DNA of 27,359 bases from an uncultured Peptococcaceae bacterium (GTDB lineage Bacteria > Bacillota > Desulfitobacteriia > Desulfitobacteriales > Syntrophobotulaceae). Every line of letters starts with the position of its first letter. Within the stretch, counting starts at the first letter, position 1. A program made the translations under genes and the position numbers. This document shows, one piece after another, positions 1 through 8,014 of the stretch. The notes beneath the pieces are model-generated. The model was given only the letters and a program-made list of their open reading frames with translations. It searched no databases and was not told the origin of the DNA. The stretch covers positions 1 through 27,359 of the forward strand of contig CALBJS010000111.1 of NCBI GenBank assembly GCA_937892995.1, read 5' to 3'.

Positions 1-945
1 AAGAATATTGATAAGCTTTCGCTTCAGAAGATACTCCTTATTAATCTCCTCTTGACCTGGAAGTGAAGAATGAATAAAAATCGGCAATCTTTTATAGAGT
101 GCTTCACTTAGTGTGACGCCTCCGGGTTTGGTTAAGATAGCGTGTGCTTCATTATATAGGATATTCATAGTATCTCTAGAAGATATATAGGATAAAGGTT
201 TAACATTATCCAGCTTAAGGGAGAACACTTCTTTATATAGTTTCTTATTTTTGCCACACAGAAGGGAGAAATAATACTCTTTACTCTCAGGAAGACTAGA
301 GATAAGATGCTGAATGTCCCCTAAGCCACCGCTTCCTCCAGAAATAAGTATATGATATGGAGCAAATGGTTGATGAGATTGTCGGGGAAGAAAACATTCT
401 TCAATTGGTATTCCTGTCACAAAAATCTTGTTAGGATTGATATTGTTTTTAGCTATTAATTGACTTTTGATATCTATATCGGGTACAAAGTGATAATCAA
501 TCCCTTCTATTCCCCAAAGTTTATTAATAAAAAAGTCAGTGTAAACATTTATTATCGGAGGGGTTGCAAATCCAGAATATCTCAATCTGCTAATTAAAAA
601 GGAGGGGAAGGCTTGGGTGCAAATTACTAGATCCGGCTGTTCCTCATTTAATAGGTTTTTCATTTTATCTAAAAATTTAATCTCATACCAATTGAAGTGT
701 TTTGTGGATTTTGATGGATAGACAAAGCTACGGTAAAGCCAGACAAAGGTTTGTGGTGAATGATCAATCCAAGTAAGATAAGTCAATCGAAATGCCTTTT
801 CAAGCAGTTTATCTGCATAACTGAAGAAGTCAATTTTTGTACATTTAATATTTTTAATCCTCCGCTCTAAAGAACGAATTAGGGCATCGGCAACAGTATG
901 ATGACCGGTTGGCATTTGAAGAAACGGGAGAAATAGGATCTTCAT
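1..945 (-). CDS. MGDG-synthase/UgtP-like glycosyltransferase (5' part, cut by window edge)
   Basis: The minus strand is open from the ATG at 945 to base 1 (315 codons, no stop), so only the 3' end of the gene is missing. The family (GT28, MGDG synthase/processive diacylglycerol glucosyltransferase) transfers a sugar from a UDP-sugar to diacylglycerol on the inner face of the membrane. The N-terminal half shows the GHHTVADAL motif near residue 14, the usual GHxxAAxAL signature. The C-terminal half shows a glycine-rich turn, SGGSGGLG (about 202-209), the donor-binding TKPGGVTLSEAL (about 272-283) and PGQEEIN (about 296-302), all typical of this family. No signal peptide is visible, as expected for a peripheral membrane enzyme. 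An AGAGG sequence lies about 9 bases before the start. The exact lipid product (mono- or diglucosyl/galactosyl) cannot be told from sequence. Confidence 0.88.
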   Translation of the reverse strand, partial: MKILFLPFLQMPTGHHTVADALIRSLERRIKNIKCTKIDFFSYADKLLEKAFRLTYLTWIDHSPQTFVWLYRSFVYPSKSTKHFNWYEIKFLDKMKNLLNEEQPDLVICTQAFPSFLISRLRYSGFATPPIINVYTDFFINKLWGIEGIDYHFVPDIDIKSQLIAKNNINPNKIFVTGIPIEECFLPRQSHQPFAPYHILISGGSGGLGDIQHLISSLPESKEYYFSLLCGKNKKLYKEVFSLKLDNVKPLSYISSRDTMNILYNEAHAILTKPGGVTLSEALYKRLPIFIHSSLPGQEEINKEYLLKRKLINIL

Positions 946-1257
946 TCCACTCTTGCCTCTTTCTAAAAAAAATTGATTATACTAAATTAGATGTGCTTGA
1001 AAAAAGAGTAATTTCAGTTCCTAGTTTTTCCATATATTTAAAATATATTCGAAAATATATTAAACCTAACCTCTCAGAACGATTATCTATCTTAACGAAG
1101 TGCCCATTTAGCTCATTTATAGTTAGTAAACTACAAATCATAAGCTTCATATTTTGGTAATATATTTTAACCATATAATTTACCAATTACTTCTCGTTTA
1201 GATAAAAAGTATCCTGCAAATAATTAGAGCATGTTAAGAGTTGTTAGGAGTGTAAAA
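946..1257. other. Divergent intergenic region without a convincing gene
   Basis: This AT-rich stretch separates the leftward glycosyltransferase from the rightward membrane protein. Short open frames exist on both strands but have no ribosome site, recognisable motif or sensible composition, so I treat it as non-coding. It holds TATAAT on the minus strand (976-981) and TATAAT on the plus strand (1174-1179), candidate -10 boxes for the two divergent genes; the plus-strand one also lacks a good -35. Confidence 0.5.
976..981 (-). promoter_or_regulatory. Possible -10 box of the glycosyltransferase gene
   Basis: A perfect TATAAT read on the minus strand lies about 30 bases upstream of the ATG at 945. 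No good -35 match lies 16-18 bases further up (only TTTTTC/TTCAAG-like sequence), so this is a tentative call. Confidence 0.35.
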
Positions 1258-1836
1258 ATGTTAAGAAGAAAAAGTGGGTTAGCCAATTATACAAGCATTA
1301 TTGCCACTATCGCTACTGCAGTCTTAGCGATCACTGCCTTGATAACAGTTTATATTACCATATCGGCTTGGAGAGAAGAACAAGAGGCTAACAGGCCATA
1401 CTTTACTTTTAAAGAGTCTCCAAAAGTTGTGATTAATCGATCACCAGAGTTCGAGATTAAGTTTACCAATGTCGGGGAGCATCCAGCGGTGAACCTCTGG
1501 AGTAAGTCAATAGTTTTTAGTTCTACCTTAAATTCCAAGCCTGTTGCCACAGATGAAGATGCATTAGTAAATGACATACCAAAGAATGCCTCAGCAACAT
1601 TACTTATTGGTCTAGATGCCTTAGAAAAACAAACAAAGCTTGGTAATGTATCACCACATTTTATAGTAATTGTATTAAGATATGAAGACCCTATAATAGA
1701 TAAAAAATTTGAACAGACTCTCTATATCAAATGGAATGGCATAAAAGATGGGGAAGTGCTCTTAACGAATCATGCGGAAGAAGAGGAAAAACAAACAATA
1801 ATCAACTATTTCATTCAAAATAATATTTCCTTTTAA
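1258..1836 (+). CDS. Small single-pass membrane protein of unknown function
   Basis: I do not recognise this 192-residue protein. It begins with a basic stretch (MLRRKSG) and one hydrophobic segment (about residues 10-37 from this start), rich in Ile, Ala, Thr and Val. A roughly 150-residue soluble part follows, with alternating beta-type sequence around EFEIKFTNVGEHPAVNLW, reminiscent of an immunoglobulin-like or CARDB-type fold facing outward. That fold is an inference. The start was set at the ATG at 1258 because TAGGAG lies 7 bases before it; the in-frame ATG at 1231 has no ribosome site and would add nine residues. It ends with a hydrophilic tail. About 200 bases separate it from the next gene, so co-transcription is uncertain. 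Confidence 0.7.
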   Translation: MLRRKSGLANYTSIIATIATAVLAITALITVYITISAWREEQEANRPYFTFKESPKVVINRSPEFEIKFTNVGEHPAVNLWSKSIVFSSTLNSKPVATDEDALVNDIPKNASATLLIGLDALEKQTKLGNVSPHFIVIVLRYEDPIIDKKFEQTLYIKWNGIKDGEVLLTNHAEEEEKQTIINYFIQNNISF

Positions 1837-2038
1837 AGCAATAATGAGGATTTTATAACTAGTTATCAGCTTTTAGAGCTCTACTACTGACTCGGATTTC
1901 GTAGTTGGTAACATGTTTGATATATAGTATATATAGTGCAACTCTACGCAGGAATTGCGTAAATAATGGCGAATATGACGAGTAAATTATTTAATCTGGA
2001 TCTCCCAATATTAATATTTATATAGGGGATGTGAAAAG

Positions 2039-2947
2039 GTGCAAGGGATAGAGTCCAAGGCCAAAGGAGCTCTTGCAGGGATAGCGATAGGAGATGCCTT
2101 AGGTGCTACACTAGAATTTATGACTAGAGATGAAATTCTTCATAAATATGGTATCCATAAAGAAATAATCGGTGGAGGATATTGGCAATTAGCTCCTGGG
2201 GAAGTTACAGATGATACGGATATGACAATAGCTGTGGCTAAGGGGATTATTGCAAAACCGAATAATCCCTTAGATCAAATTGCTCACTATTTTACAGAAT
2301 GGGTGAATACCGAACCTAAGGATATTGGAAATATCTGCCGTCTAGTTCTTACCGAAGGGATAAAAAGAGGAATAAAAAAGGAAGAAGATTGGTTAGAGAT
2401 TGCTGAATATGCCCATAAACTCAGCGGGGGGAGAAGCGGTGGCAATGGGTCATTAATGAGAACTATCCCAGTAGTACTTGCATATTTTTCGGATAAGGAG
2501 AAAATGTTTGAAATAGCATATCGTCAATCAGCACTAACTCATTATGATCATCTTGTTGGGAAATGTGTTATTTCTTATTGTGATATCGTAAGGGATATTT
2601 TGCTTGGTGGTAACATTAAAGACGTAATCTTGAAAAACATCAAAAATAGTCCTTTTAAATTAGATATTAATCTTGCTCTTGGACATATTAATACTTCAGG
2701 ATATGTTGCCCATACTTTAGAAGCAGCTCTAAACTGTGCATATCAAACTGAATCCTTCGAACAAGCTCTTCTTATGGCGGTCAACCTTGGTGGGGACACA
2801 GATACAATTGGGGCAGTAACAGGGGGAATAGCCGGAGCTAGTTATGGTCTGGAAAATATACCCTTAAGATGGTTAGATAAGTTGATTATCAAGAATGAGA
2901 TCTTATTCCTTGCAGATCAACTACTATCTATTAATTCAAAACATTAA
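2039..2947 (+). CDS. ADP-ribosylglycohydrolase family protein (DraG-like)
   Basis: Members of this family remove ADP-ribose from arginine or other acceptors, or hydrolyse related ADP-ribose conjugates, using two metal ions, usually Mg or Mn. The 302-residue protein shows the family signatures in order: GDALG (about 18-22), TDDTDM (57-62), a glycine-rich RSGGNGSLMR with its metal/substrate loop (about 133-142), and LGGDTDTIGAVTGGIAGA near residue 250, which supplies the second set of Asp ligands. All expected acidic residues are present, so it should be active. The start is GTG at 2039, preceded at nine bases by GGGGA. No ADP-ribosyltransferase or dinitrogenase reductase gene is nearby, so this is probably not a nitrogenase-specific DraG. 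The substrate is unknown. Confidence 0.88.
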   Translation: MQGIESKAKGALAGIAIGDALGATLEFMTRDEILHKYGIHKEIIGGGYWQLAPGEVTDDTDMTIAVAKGIIAKPNNPLDQIAHYFTEWVNTEPKDIGNICRLVLTEGIKRGIKKEEDWLEIAEYAHKLSGGRSGGNGSLMRTIPVVLAYFSDKEKMFEIAYRQSALTHYDHLVGKCVISYCDIVRDILLGGNIKDVILKNIKNSPFKLDINLALGHINTSGYVAHTLEAALNCAYQTESFEQALLMAVNLGGDTDTIGAVTGGIAGASYGLENIPLRWLDKLIIKNEILFLADQLLSINSKH

Positions 2948-2992
2948 GAAGATAATAGTGTCCCAAAACTTAAAAAATAGATGCTCCGATAT

Positions 2993-3020
2993 TTGCTATT
3001 TTGGCAAAATCAACTATACT
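2993..3020 (+). promoter_or_regulatory. Likely sigma-A promoter of glnS
   Basis: TTGCTA (2993-2998) and TATACT (3015-3020) are 16 bases apart. The predicted transcript would start about 27 bases before the proposed ATT start codon, leaving room for the AGGGGG ribosome site. Confidence 0.5.
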
Positions 3021-3040
3021 AAAATAATAATCTCTTTCCT

Positions 3041-3057
3041 AGGGGGTAACTAATATT
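3041..3057 (+). promoter_or_regulatory. Ribosome binding site and ATT start codon of glnS
   Basis: AGGGGG (3041-3046) is followed, after 8 bases, by ATT at 3055-3057, which opens the GlnRS reading frame. An in-frame TAG at 3040-3042 limits how far the frame can extend. Between it and the ATG at 3115 there is no ATG, GTG or TTG in frame. Confidence 0.7.
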
Positions 3058-4752
3058 AATACTTCATTTTCTTCTTCAAATTTTATTTCAAACATTATAC
3101 GTGAAGATTTACAAATGAATAAAAACAACGGCAGGGTCCATACACGTTTTCCTCCTGAACCAAATGGCTATCTTCATATTGGACACGCCAAATCTATTTG
3201 CTTGAATTTTGGAATTGCCAAGGAGTTTAATGGATTGTGTAATCTACGGTTTGATGATACTAATCCTTGCAAAGAAGAAGTCGAATTCGTGGAGTCTATT
3301 AAAGAAGATGTGAACTGGCTTGGTTTTTCATGGGACGAAAGGTTATACTATGCCTCAGATTATTTTGAAGAACTTTATGAGTTTGCTGTCAAACTGATTC
3401 AGAAGGGTAAGGCTTATGTTTGTGATCTTTCTGCCGAGGAAATTAGGGAATACAGAGGAACATTAACTGAGCCTGGTAAGGATAGTCCTTATATTAAGCG
3501 TTCTATTCAAGAAAACCTTGAATTATTTGAAAAAATGAGGGCGGGCGAATTCCCTGATGGTTCAAGAGTTCTAAGAGCAAGAATAGATATGACATCACCA
3601 AATCTAAATATGCGTGATCCTGTTTTGTATAGAATAATGCATGAAAATCATCACAGGTCAGGGGATAAGTGGTGTATCTATCCAATGTACGATTTTGCTC
3701 ATCCTTTGTCCGATGCAATTGAAAAAATAACCCACTCTATTTGTACTATGGAGTTCGAGGATCACCGGCCTCTTTATGATTGGTTTATAGACCAATTAAT
3801 AGAGGAAAATAAACCTAAGCAATATGAATTTGCTCGCTTAAACCTAACCAATACAGTGATGAGCAAAAGAAAATTACGTCAAATAGTAGAAAAAGGTTTT
3901 GTTCAAGGGTGGGATGATCCTCGTATGCCGACTATTTCGGGTTTGCGGAGAAGGGGTTATACCCCGGAAGCTATCCGGGATTTTTGCAACCGTATTGGAG
4001 TAGCTAAAGCAAATAGTATTGTTGATGTTACTCTTTTGGAACATTGTCTAAGAGAAGATCTAAATAAGAAAGCCCCAAGGGTAATGGCTGTTCTCGATCC
4101 AATAAAGGTTGTTCTCTTGAACTATCCTGAAAATCAAGAAGAAGTATTAAAAGCAGAGAATAATCCCGAAAAACCTGATGCAGGCCATCGACAAATAATG
4201 TTTTCTAAGAATTTATATATCGAACGCGAAGATTTTATGGAAGATCCGCCTAGTAAATATTTCCGACTCTCACCTGGAAAGGAAGTAAGACTTAAACACG
4301 CTTATATTATCAAGTGTGAAAAAGTAATAAAGAACGAAAACGGTGAGATAGTAGAAATTCATTGTACTTATGATCCAGAGACCAAAAGTGGTGGTAATGC
4401 AAGTAATAGAAAAGTAAAGGGAACACTTCATTGGATCTCCGTACCTCATGCAATTGATGCCGAAATACGGTTTTATGATTATCTGATTCAGGATGATCAG
4501 CCGTCAGAAGAAGAGACGGAGAATAACGACGATTTTCTTTCAAGAGTTAATCCAAATTCTTTAATTGTAAGGAAAAATTGTAAAGTCGAACTAAGTTTGA
4601 GAGAATCATCACCTGGTGAAAAATATCAATTTTTGCGTCAAGGTTATTTCTGTGCTGACTCCAAGGATCATACTCCAGACAAATTAGTATTTAATAAGAT
4701 AATTAGTTTAAGGGATAGTTGGGCAAAAATAAACAGAAAATCAAACAAATAA
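3055..4752 (+). CDS. glnS: Glutaminyl-tRNA synthetase
   Basis: This cytoplasmic class I synthetase charges tRNA-Gln with glutamine using ATP. With the ATT start proposed here it has 565 residues, close to the usual 550-ish. The conserved N-terminal helix (NFISNIIREDL) lies at about 9-19 and the HIGH motif (LHIGH) at about 40-44. The KMSKS-class motif VMSKRKL is near 268-274, and the C-terminal anticodon-binding barrels run from about 350. The first in-frame ATG, at 3115, would delete the NFI..II.EDL helix found in bacterial GlnRS and has no good ribosome site. Most Bacillota lack GlnRS and make Gln-tRNA-Gln through GatCAB; a subset of clostridia carry GlnRS, probably by old transfer. Function is certain; the start codon is inferred. 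Confidence 0.95.
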   Translation: MNTSFSSSNFISNIIREDLQMNKNNGRVHTRFPPEPNGYLHIGHAKSICLNFGIAKEFNGLCNLRFDDTNPCKEEVEFVESIKEDVNWLGFSWDERLYYASDYFEELYEFAVKLIQKGKAYVCDLSAEEIREYRGTLTEPGKDSPYIKRSIQENLELFEKMRAGEFPDGSRVLRARIDMTSPNLNMRDPVLYRIMHENHHRSGDKWCIYPMYDFAHPLSDAIEKITHSICTMEFEDHRPLYDWFIDQLIEENKPKQYEFARLNLTNTVMSKRKLRQIVEKGFVQGWDDPRMPTISGLRRRGYTPEAIRDFCNRIGVAKANSIVDVTLLEHCLREDLNKKAPRVMAVLDPIKVVLLNYPENQEEVLKAENNPEKPDAGHRQIMFSKNLYIEREDFMEDPPSKYFRLSPGKEVRLKHAYIIKCEKVIKNENGEIVEIHCTYDPETKSGGNASNRKVKGTLHWISVPHAIDAEIRFYDYLIQDDQPSEEETENNDDFLSRVNPNSLIVRKNCKVELSLRESSPGEKYQFLRQGYFCADSKDHTPDKLVFNKIISLRDSWAKINRKSNK

Positions 4753-4859
4753 AAGAGAATGTAAATAAGTTCTGAGCAGATAATTAGACACCAATTGAAT
4801 TGATTTGATATTTATATATGATCCAGTAAAATCTAATATTTAGAAGGAAAAAAATATTT

Positions 4860-5456
4860 ATGGCAGCAAGAGAAAGATTAAATGACCAAATCAGTTTTAT
4901 ACTGGAAATTGATAAATTAAAAAAGATATACAGACAATCACTTCTTACTGATGGAAGTAGAGAAGAAAACGATGCTGAGCATTCCTGGCATCTTGCGATC
5001 ATGGCTATTGTTCTGAGTGAACATGCAAATGATCATCAGCTTGACATTTTAAAAGTTCTTAAAATGGTACTTATCCATGACATTGTAGAAATAGATGCAG
5101 GAGACACATTTATCTACGATACCAAAGGAAATAGCAGTAAGGCTGAAAGAGAAAAGAAAGCCGCCGAAAGGATTTTTGGTTTCCTACCCAAAGATCAGGC
5201 CCAAGAATTTAGGAATTTATGGGAAGAATTTGAAACAAGAGAAACTTCTGAAGCAAAGTTTGCTGCTGTTCTGGATAGATTAGAACCATTGCTTCTCAAT
5301 TCTAAGACAGAGGGCCACACTTGGAAAAAATTCAGTATTAAAAGCGAAACGGTTTTTCAAAAAAACCAGCATGTCCAAGAAGGTTCGCTAGTGCTTGGGG
5401 AATATGTAAATGAACTTATTGAAAATTGTATTTCAAAAGGCTATTTTAATGAATAA
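4860..5456 (+). CDS. HD-domain hydrolase (YfbR/HDDC2-like, probable nucleotidase)
   Basis: This 198-residue cytoplasmic protein carries the HD metal-site pattern: H41 in AEHSWHLA, H74-D75 in LIHDIVEIDAGD, with E78 close behind, and D139 in AAVLDRLEPLL. That spacing and the length match the YfbR/HDDC2 family, whose studied members are metal-dependent 5'-deoxynucleotidases. Substrate specificity here is inferred only. AAGGA lies about 12 bases before the ATG, rather far but the best available. It is 107 bases downstream of glnS on the same strand and is followed directly by a terminator, so it may be the last gene of a glnS transcript. Confidence 0.82.
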   Translation: MAARERLNDQISFILEIDKLKKIYRQSLLTDGSREENDAEHSWHLAIMAIVLSEHANDHQLDILKVLKMVLIHDIVEIDAGDTFIYDTKGNSSKAEREKKAAERIFGFLPKDQAQEFRNLWEEFETRETSEAKFAAVLDRLEPLLLNSKTEGHTWKKFSIKSETVFQKNQHVQEGSLVLGEYVNELIENCISKGYFNE

Positions 5457-5465
5457 TAACGGTAC

Positions 5466-5495
5466 AAGAAGCATTCCGATTAAGGAATGCTTCTT
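5466..5495 (+). terminator. Rho-independent terminator
   Basis: A perfect 12-base inverted repeat, AAGAAGCATTCC / GGAATGCTTCTT with a 6-base loop, is followed by TACTTT. It lies 9 bases after the HD hydrolase stop and before the oppositely oriented spore-protein gene. The T tract is modest and on the plus-strand side. Confidence 0.75.
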
Positions 5496-5525
5496 TACTT
5501 TAAAAGTTATAATACTTAGTTAAAA

Positions 5526-5732
5526 CTAAATTTTCTGACCGCTTTTCAGTTGCTGTTCTGCAAACTGAACCATTCGTTTTGTCATGTAACCGCCTACAGT
5601 ACCGTTTTCACGAGCTGTACGGTCTCCACCTAGAGTAGCACCTAATTCGTTAGCAATTTCATATTTAAGTGAATCCAATCCTTTAGATGCCCCTTGAACA
5701 GCGGGAGTGTTAGAACTTCTTTCCCCAGGCAT
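5526..5732 (-). CDS. Alpha/beta-type small acid-soluble spore protein
   Basis: This 68-residue protein coats and protects DNA in dormant spores. It shows the two family blocks: LKYEIANELGATLGGDRTA (about 22-40), which includes the site where the germination protease GPR cuts (around EIA), and NGTVGGYMTKRMV (about 43-55), which binds DNA. Length and composition are typical. A strong AAGGAGGG lies about 6 bases before the ATG, which fits the very high expression of these genes late in sporulation. Expected control is by sigma-G in the forespore, but I could not find a clear sigma-G promoter upstream. It stands alone between two plus-strand genes. It shows that the organism makes endospores. Confidence 0.95.
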   Translation of the reverse strand: MPGERSSNTPAVQGASKGLDSLKYEIANELGATLGGDRTARENGTVGGYMTKRMVQFAEQQLKSGQKI

Positions 5733-5906
5733 GTCATTTCCCTCCTTTTAATCTAAGTTTTTTTGTCTGGGAGTCGTTCTTATTATTTGTTTTTTTTTTT
5801 TTATTACTCAGGTAAATGTTTGCTGATAATTAAGGTTTAACCAATAATGGTAAATCGCACCTTTTCAAATAATTTCAAAAAGTTAAAATATGAAAATCTA
5901 ATAGAT

Positions 5907-5912
5907 TATGAT
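5907..5912 (+). promoter_or_regulatory. Possible -10 box for the hydrogenase-chemoreceptor gene
   Basis: TATGAT at 5907-5912 with a weak TTAAAA 18 bases upstream (5883-5888). It is about 55 bases before the ATG at 5967. Tentative. Confidence 0.3.
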
Positions 5913-5966
5913 AGAATTAAAAAGTAAAATCTTTTTTAAAATTATCTCTATTTAGGAGGGAAGGAA

Positions 5967-7877
5967 ATGGATGTTAGAGATAGTAATTTAATAATCACAG
6001 ATGAAAATAAATGTGAGGGTTGTAACAAATGCATTAGACATTGTCCTGTACATGCCAATATTGCTTATTCTAATCATGACGGAAAAATAAAAGTTAAAAT
6101 TAATAAGGAATGGTGTATTAATTGTGGTAAATGTTTAGAAGTTTGTGACCATAACGCTCGTAAATATGTCGATGATACTGATCAATTCTTTAGTGATTTG
6201 AAGAATGGTTTGAATATTACTATGATAGCAGCCCCTGCGGTGAGAGTTAATTTTAATAATTATAAACATTTATTTGCTTATCTTAAATTAATGGGAGTAA
6301 ACGCTGTCTATGATGTTTCCTTTGGGGCAGATATTACTACCTGGGCTTATCTAAAAGTTATCAAAGAGCAAAACCTTTCCACTGTTGTTGCTCAGCCTTG
6401 CCCAGCAATTGTTAGTTATATTGAAAAACATAAACCTGAGATTATTAGTAAAATTTCTCCGATACATAGCCCTATGATGTGTACCGCCATTTATCTGCAA
6501 AAATATTTAAATAATAAGGATAAATTAGCCTTTTTATCCCCTTGTATTGCTAAAAAGGATGAGATGGAAAATACCAGTAAGTTTATAACCTACAATGTTA
6601 CTTATCAAAAACTAATGGAGTATTTATTGACTAATGAAATAAACCTAAATAACTATGGGGAAAAGGATTTTGATGATCTATCTTGTTCTTTAGGATTTTT
6701 ATATAGTCGCCCGGGTGGTCTAAAAGAAAATATTGAAGCTATTGCAAATAATGCCTGGGTAAAACAAATAGAAGGCACTGAATCTGTTTATGATTACTTA
6801 TCTGTCTATAATGGTAGGGTGAAAGAGAATAAACCTGTTCCGCTGGTAGTAGATGCTTTGAATTGTATTCATGGATGCAATATTGGTTCTGCATCGTGTA
6901 TTTCCCAAGATATTTTAGATGATATTGATTTCAAATTTAACAATTTGAAAAAAGAAAAGATTAAAGAAGAGACCAAAGGCTATATTAATAAAAAATTTAA
7001 GTGGATTGGAGAAAAATTAGAGAAAGAATTGAATCTCCAAGATTTTTTTAGAGAATATAATCGGACTAAAGCGGTTAAGTCCAAAAAAATTCCGACAGAT
7101 AAAGAAGTAGAAGAAATTTTTAAATCGCTTTACAAAAATGATGAAGCATCCCGAAATATTAACTGTACTGCTTGCGGCTGCCATACTTGTAAAGATATGG
7201 TTATTGATATATATAATGGCTTAAATGTACTAGCTAATTGCATGGATTATACTCGGAATAAAGTTTTGTCAGAAACAGTAAAAAATACTGAAATTAATGT
7301 AATACTTAAAGAAATTGAAGAATTAAGTGATGAACGATTACGAAGGACCAACGAACTCAAAGAGAATGTTAATTTTATTAAGAATTCTTTGGTTGAGTTA
7401 GCTCAAGCTAATGAACAAAGTGCCGTAACTTTAATGGATGTTAATACCCAAGCTGAAAAAACTGTCCGGACTGCCGAACATCTTAAGGAAAGTGTTGATC
7501 AAATGGAAGTCAAATTAAACAATTTTGTTAAGGCTTCAGAGCAAATTGTTGATATTGCTAATCAGACTAATCTTCTTTCTTTAAATGCGGCTATTGAGGC
7601 AGCCAGAGCAGGTGAACATGGTCGGGGTTTTGCCGTGGTTGCCCAAGAAGTTCAAAAACTTGCTGATCAATCAGGATTTGTTGTTAAGTCCACAATGAAT
7701 GATGAACATCTGATGTTAAGTCTAATTGAAAGTATCTCAGAGATATCTAGTGAACTGGAAAAGAAGATGAATGAAGTTAGCAAAGCAATTACAGAGTCTC
7801 TAAGGTCGAGTGAACAAATTTCTGCTACAGGGCAAACTATTCTTTCAGCTGTTGAAAAAATAGTTGAGAATAATTAA
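5967..7877 (+). CDS. Soluble FeFe-hydrogenase-like sensor fused to a chemoreceptor signalling domain
   Basis: This 636-residue protein has four parts. Residues 1-65 form a two-cluster ferredoxin (C16-x2-C19-x2-C22-x3-C26 and C50, C53, C56, C60). Residues about 80-330 resemble the FeFe-hydrogenase catalytic domain: AQPCP (C145), SPCIAK (C193, K196) and LNCIHGC (C300, C304) match the four H-cluster ligands. Residues about 390-430 hold a further Fe-S motif (C400, C403, C408, C425). The C-terminal part is a coiled coil with the chemoreceptor hairpin, IANQTNLLSLNAAIEAAR through HGRGFAVVAQEVQKLA. No membrane segment or HAMP domain is present, so it should act in the cytoplasm. P144 replaces the proton-relay cysteine of catalytic enzymes, which points to a sensor of H2 or redox state signalling through CheA. 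That role is inferred. AGGAGGGAAGG precedes the ATG. Confidence 0.88.
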   Translation: MDVRDSNLIITDENKCEGCNKCIRHCPVHANIAYSNHDGKIKVKINKEWCINCGKCLEVCDHNARKYVDDTDQFFSDLKNGLNITMIAAPAVRVNFNNYKHLFAYLKLMGVNAVYDVSFGADITTWAYLKVIKEQNLSTVVAQPCPAIVSYIEKHKPEIISKISPIHSPMMCTAIYLQKYLNNKDKLAFLSPCIAKKDEMENTSKFITYNVTYQKLMEYLLTNEINLNNYGEKDFDDLSCSLGFLYSRPGGLKENIEAIANNAWVKQIEGTESVYDYLSVYNGRVKENKPVPLVVDALNCIHGCNIGSASCISQDILDDIDFKFNNLKKEKIKEETKGYINKKFKWIGEKLEKELNLQDFFREYNRTKAVKSKKIPTDKEVEEIFKSLYKNDEASRNINCTACGCHTCKDMVIDIYNGLNVLANCMDYTRNKVLSETVKNTEINVILKEIEELSDERLRRTNELKENVNFIKNSLVELAQANEQSAVTLMDVNTQAEKTVRTAEHLKESVDQMEVKLNNFVKASEQIVDIANQTNLLSLNAAIEAARAGEHGRGFAVVAQEVQKLADQSGFVVKSTMNDEHLMLSLIESISEISSELEKKMNEVSKAITESLRSSEQISATGQTILSAVEKIVENN

Positions 7878-7951
7878 TAAACAAGTGAGACTTTATTTAT
7901 TAATAGATAATTTGGTTCAGTTGAACAATATCGGTTTGCTAAATATCAAAA

Positions 7952-7974
7952 GTCCTCGAGTTAAGCTTGAGGAC
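7952..7974 (+). terminator. Possible terminator hairpin after the hydrogenase-chemoreceptor gene
   Basis: A 9-base stem (one G-T pair), GTCCTCGAG / CTTGAGGAC with a 5-base loop, lies 75 bases after the stop codon. The following ATCATTATGTTT is only mildly T-rich, so efficiency is uncertain. Confidence 0.4.
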
Positions 7975-8014
7975 ATCATTATGTTTATCTGGTTAACATA
8001 ACTTAACTAGTTAA

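Noticed and set aside
909..1186. Two short overlapping open frames on opposite strands between the glycosyltransferase and the membrane protein
   Set aside because: Neither has a ribosome site, a recognisable motif or balanced composition, and one begins inside the antisense of the glycosyltransferase gene.
2948..3054. T-box leader for glnS
   Set aside because: The leader is only about 30 bases from the predicted start of transcription, with no T-box consensus, specifier loop or terminator.
3503..3718. Minus-strand open frame inside glnS
   Set aside because: Antisense shadow of the conserved GlnRS coding sequence.
7681..7877. Possible frameshift or truncation at the end of the chemoreceptor domain
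   Set aside because: The reading frame continues in heptad-like coiled coil after the hairpin to a normal stop; the length after the tip is acceptable for a soluble receptor.
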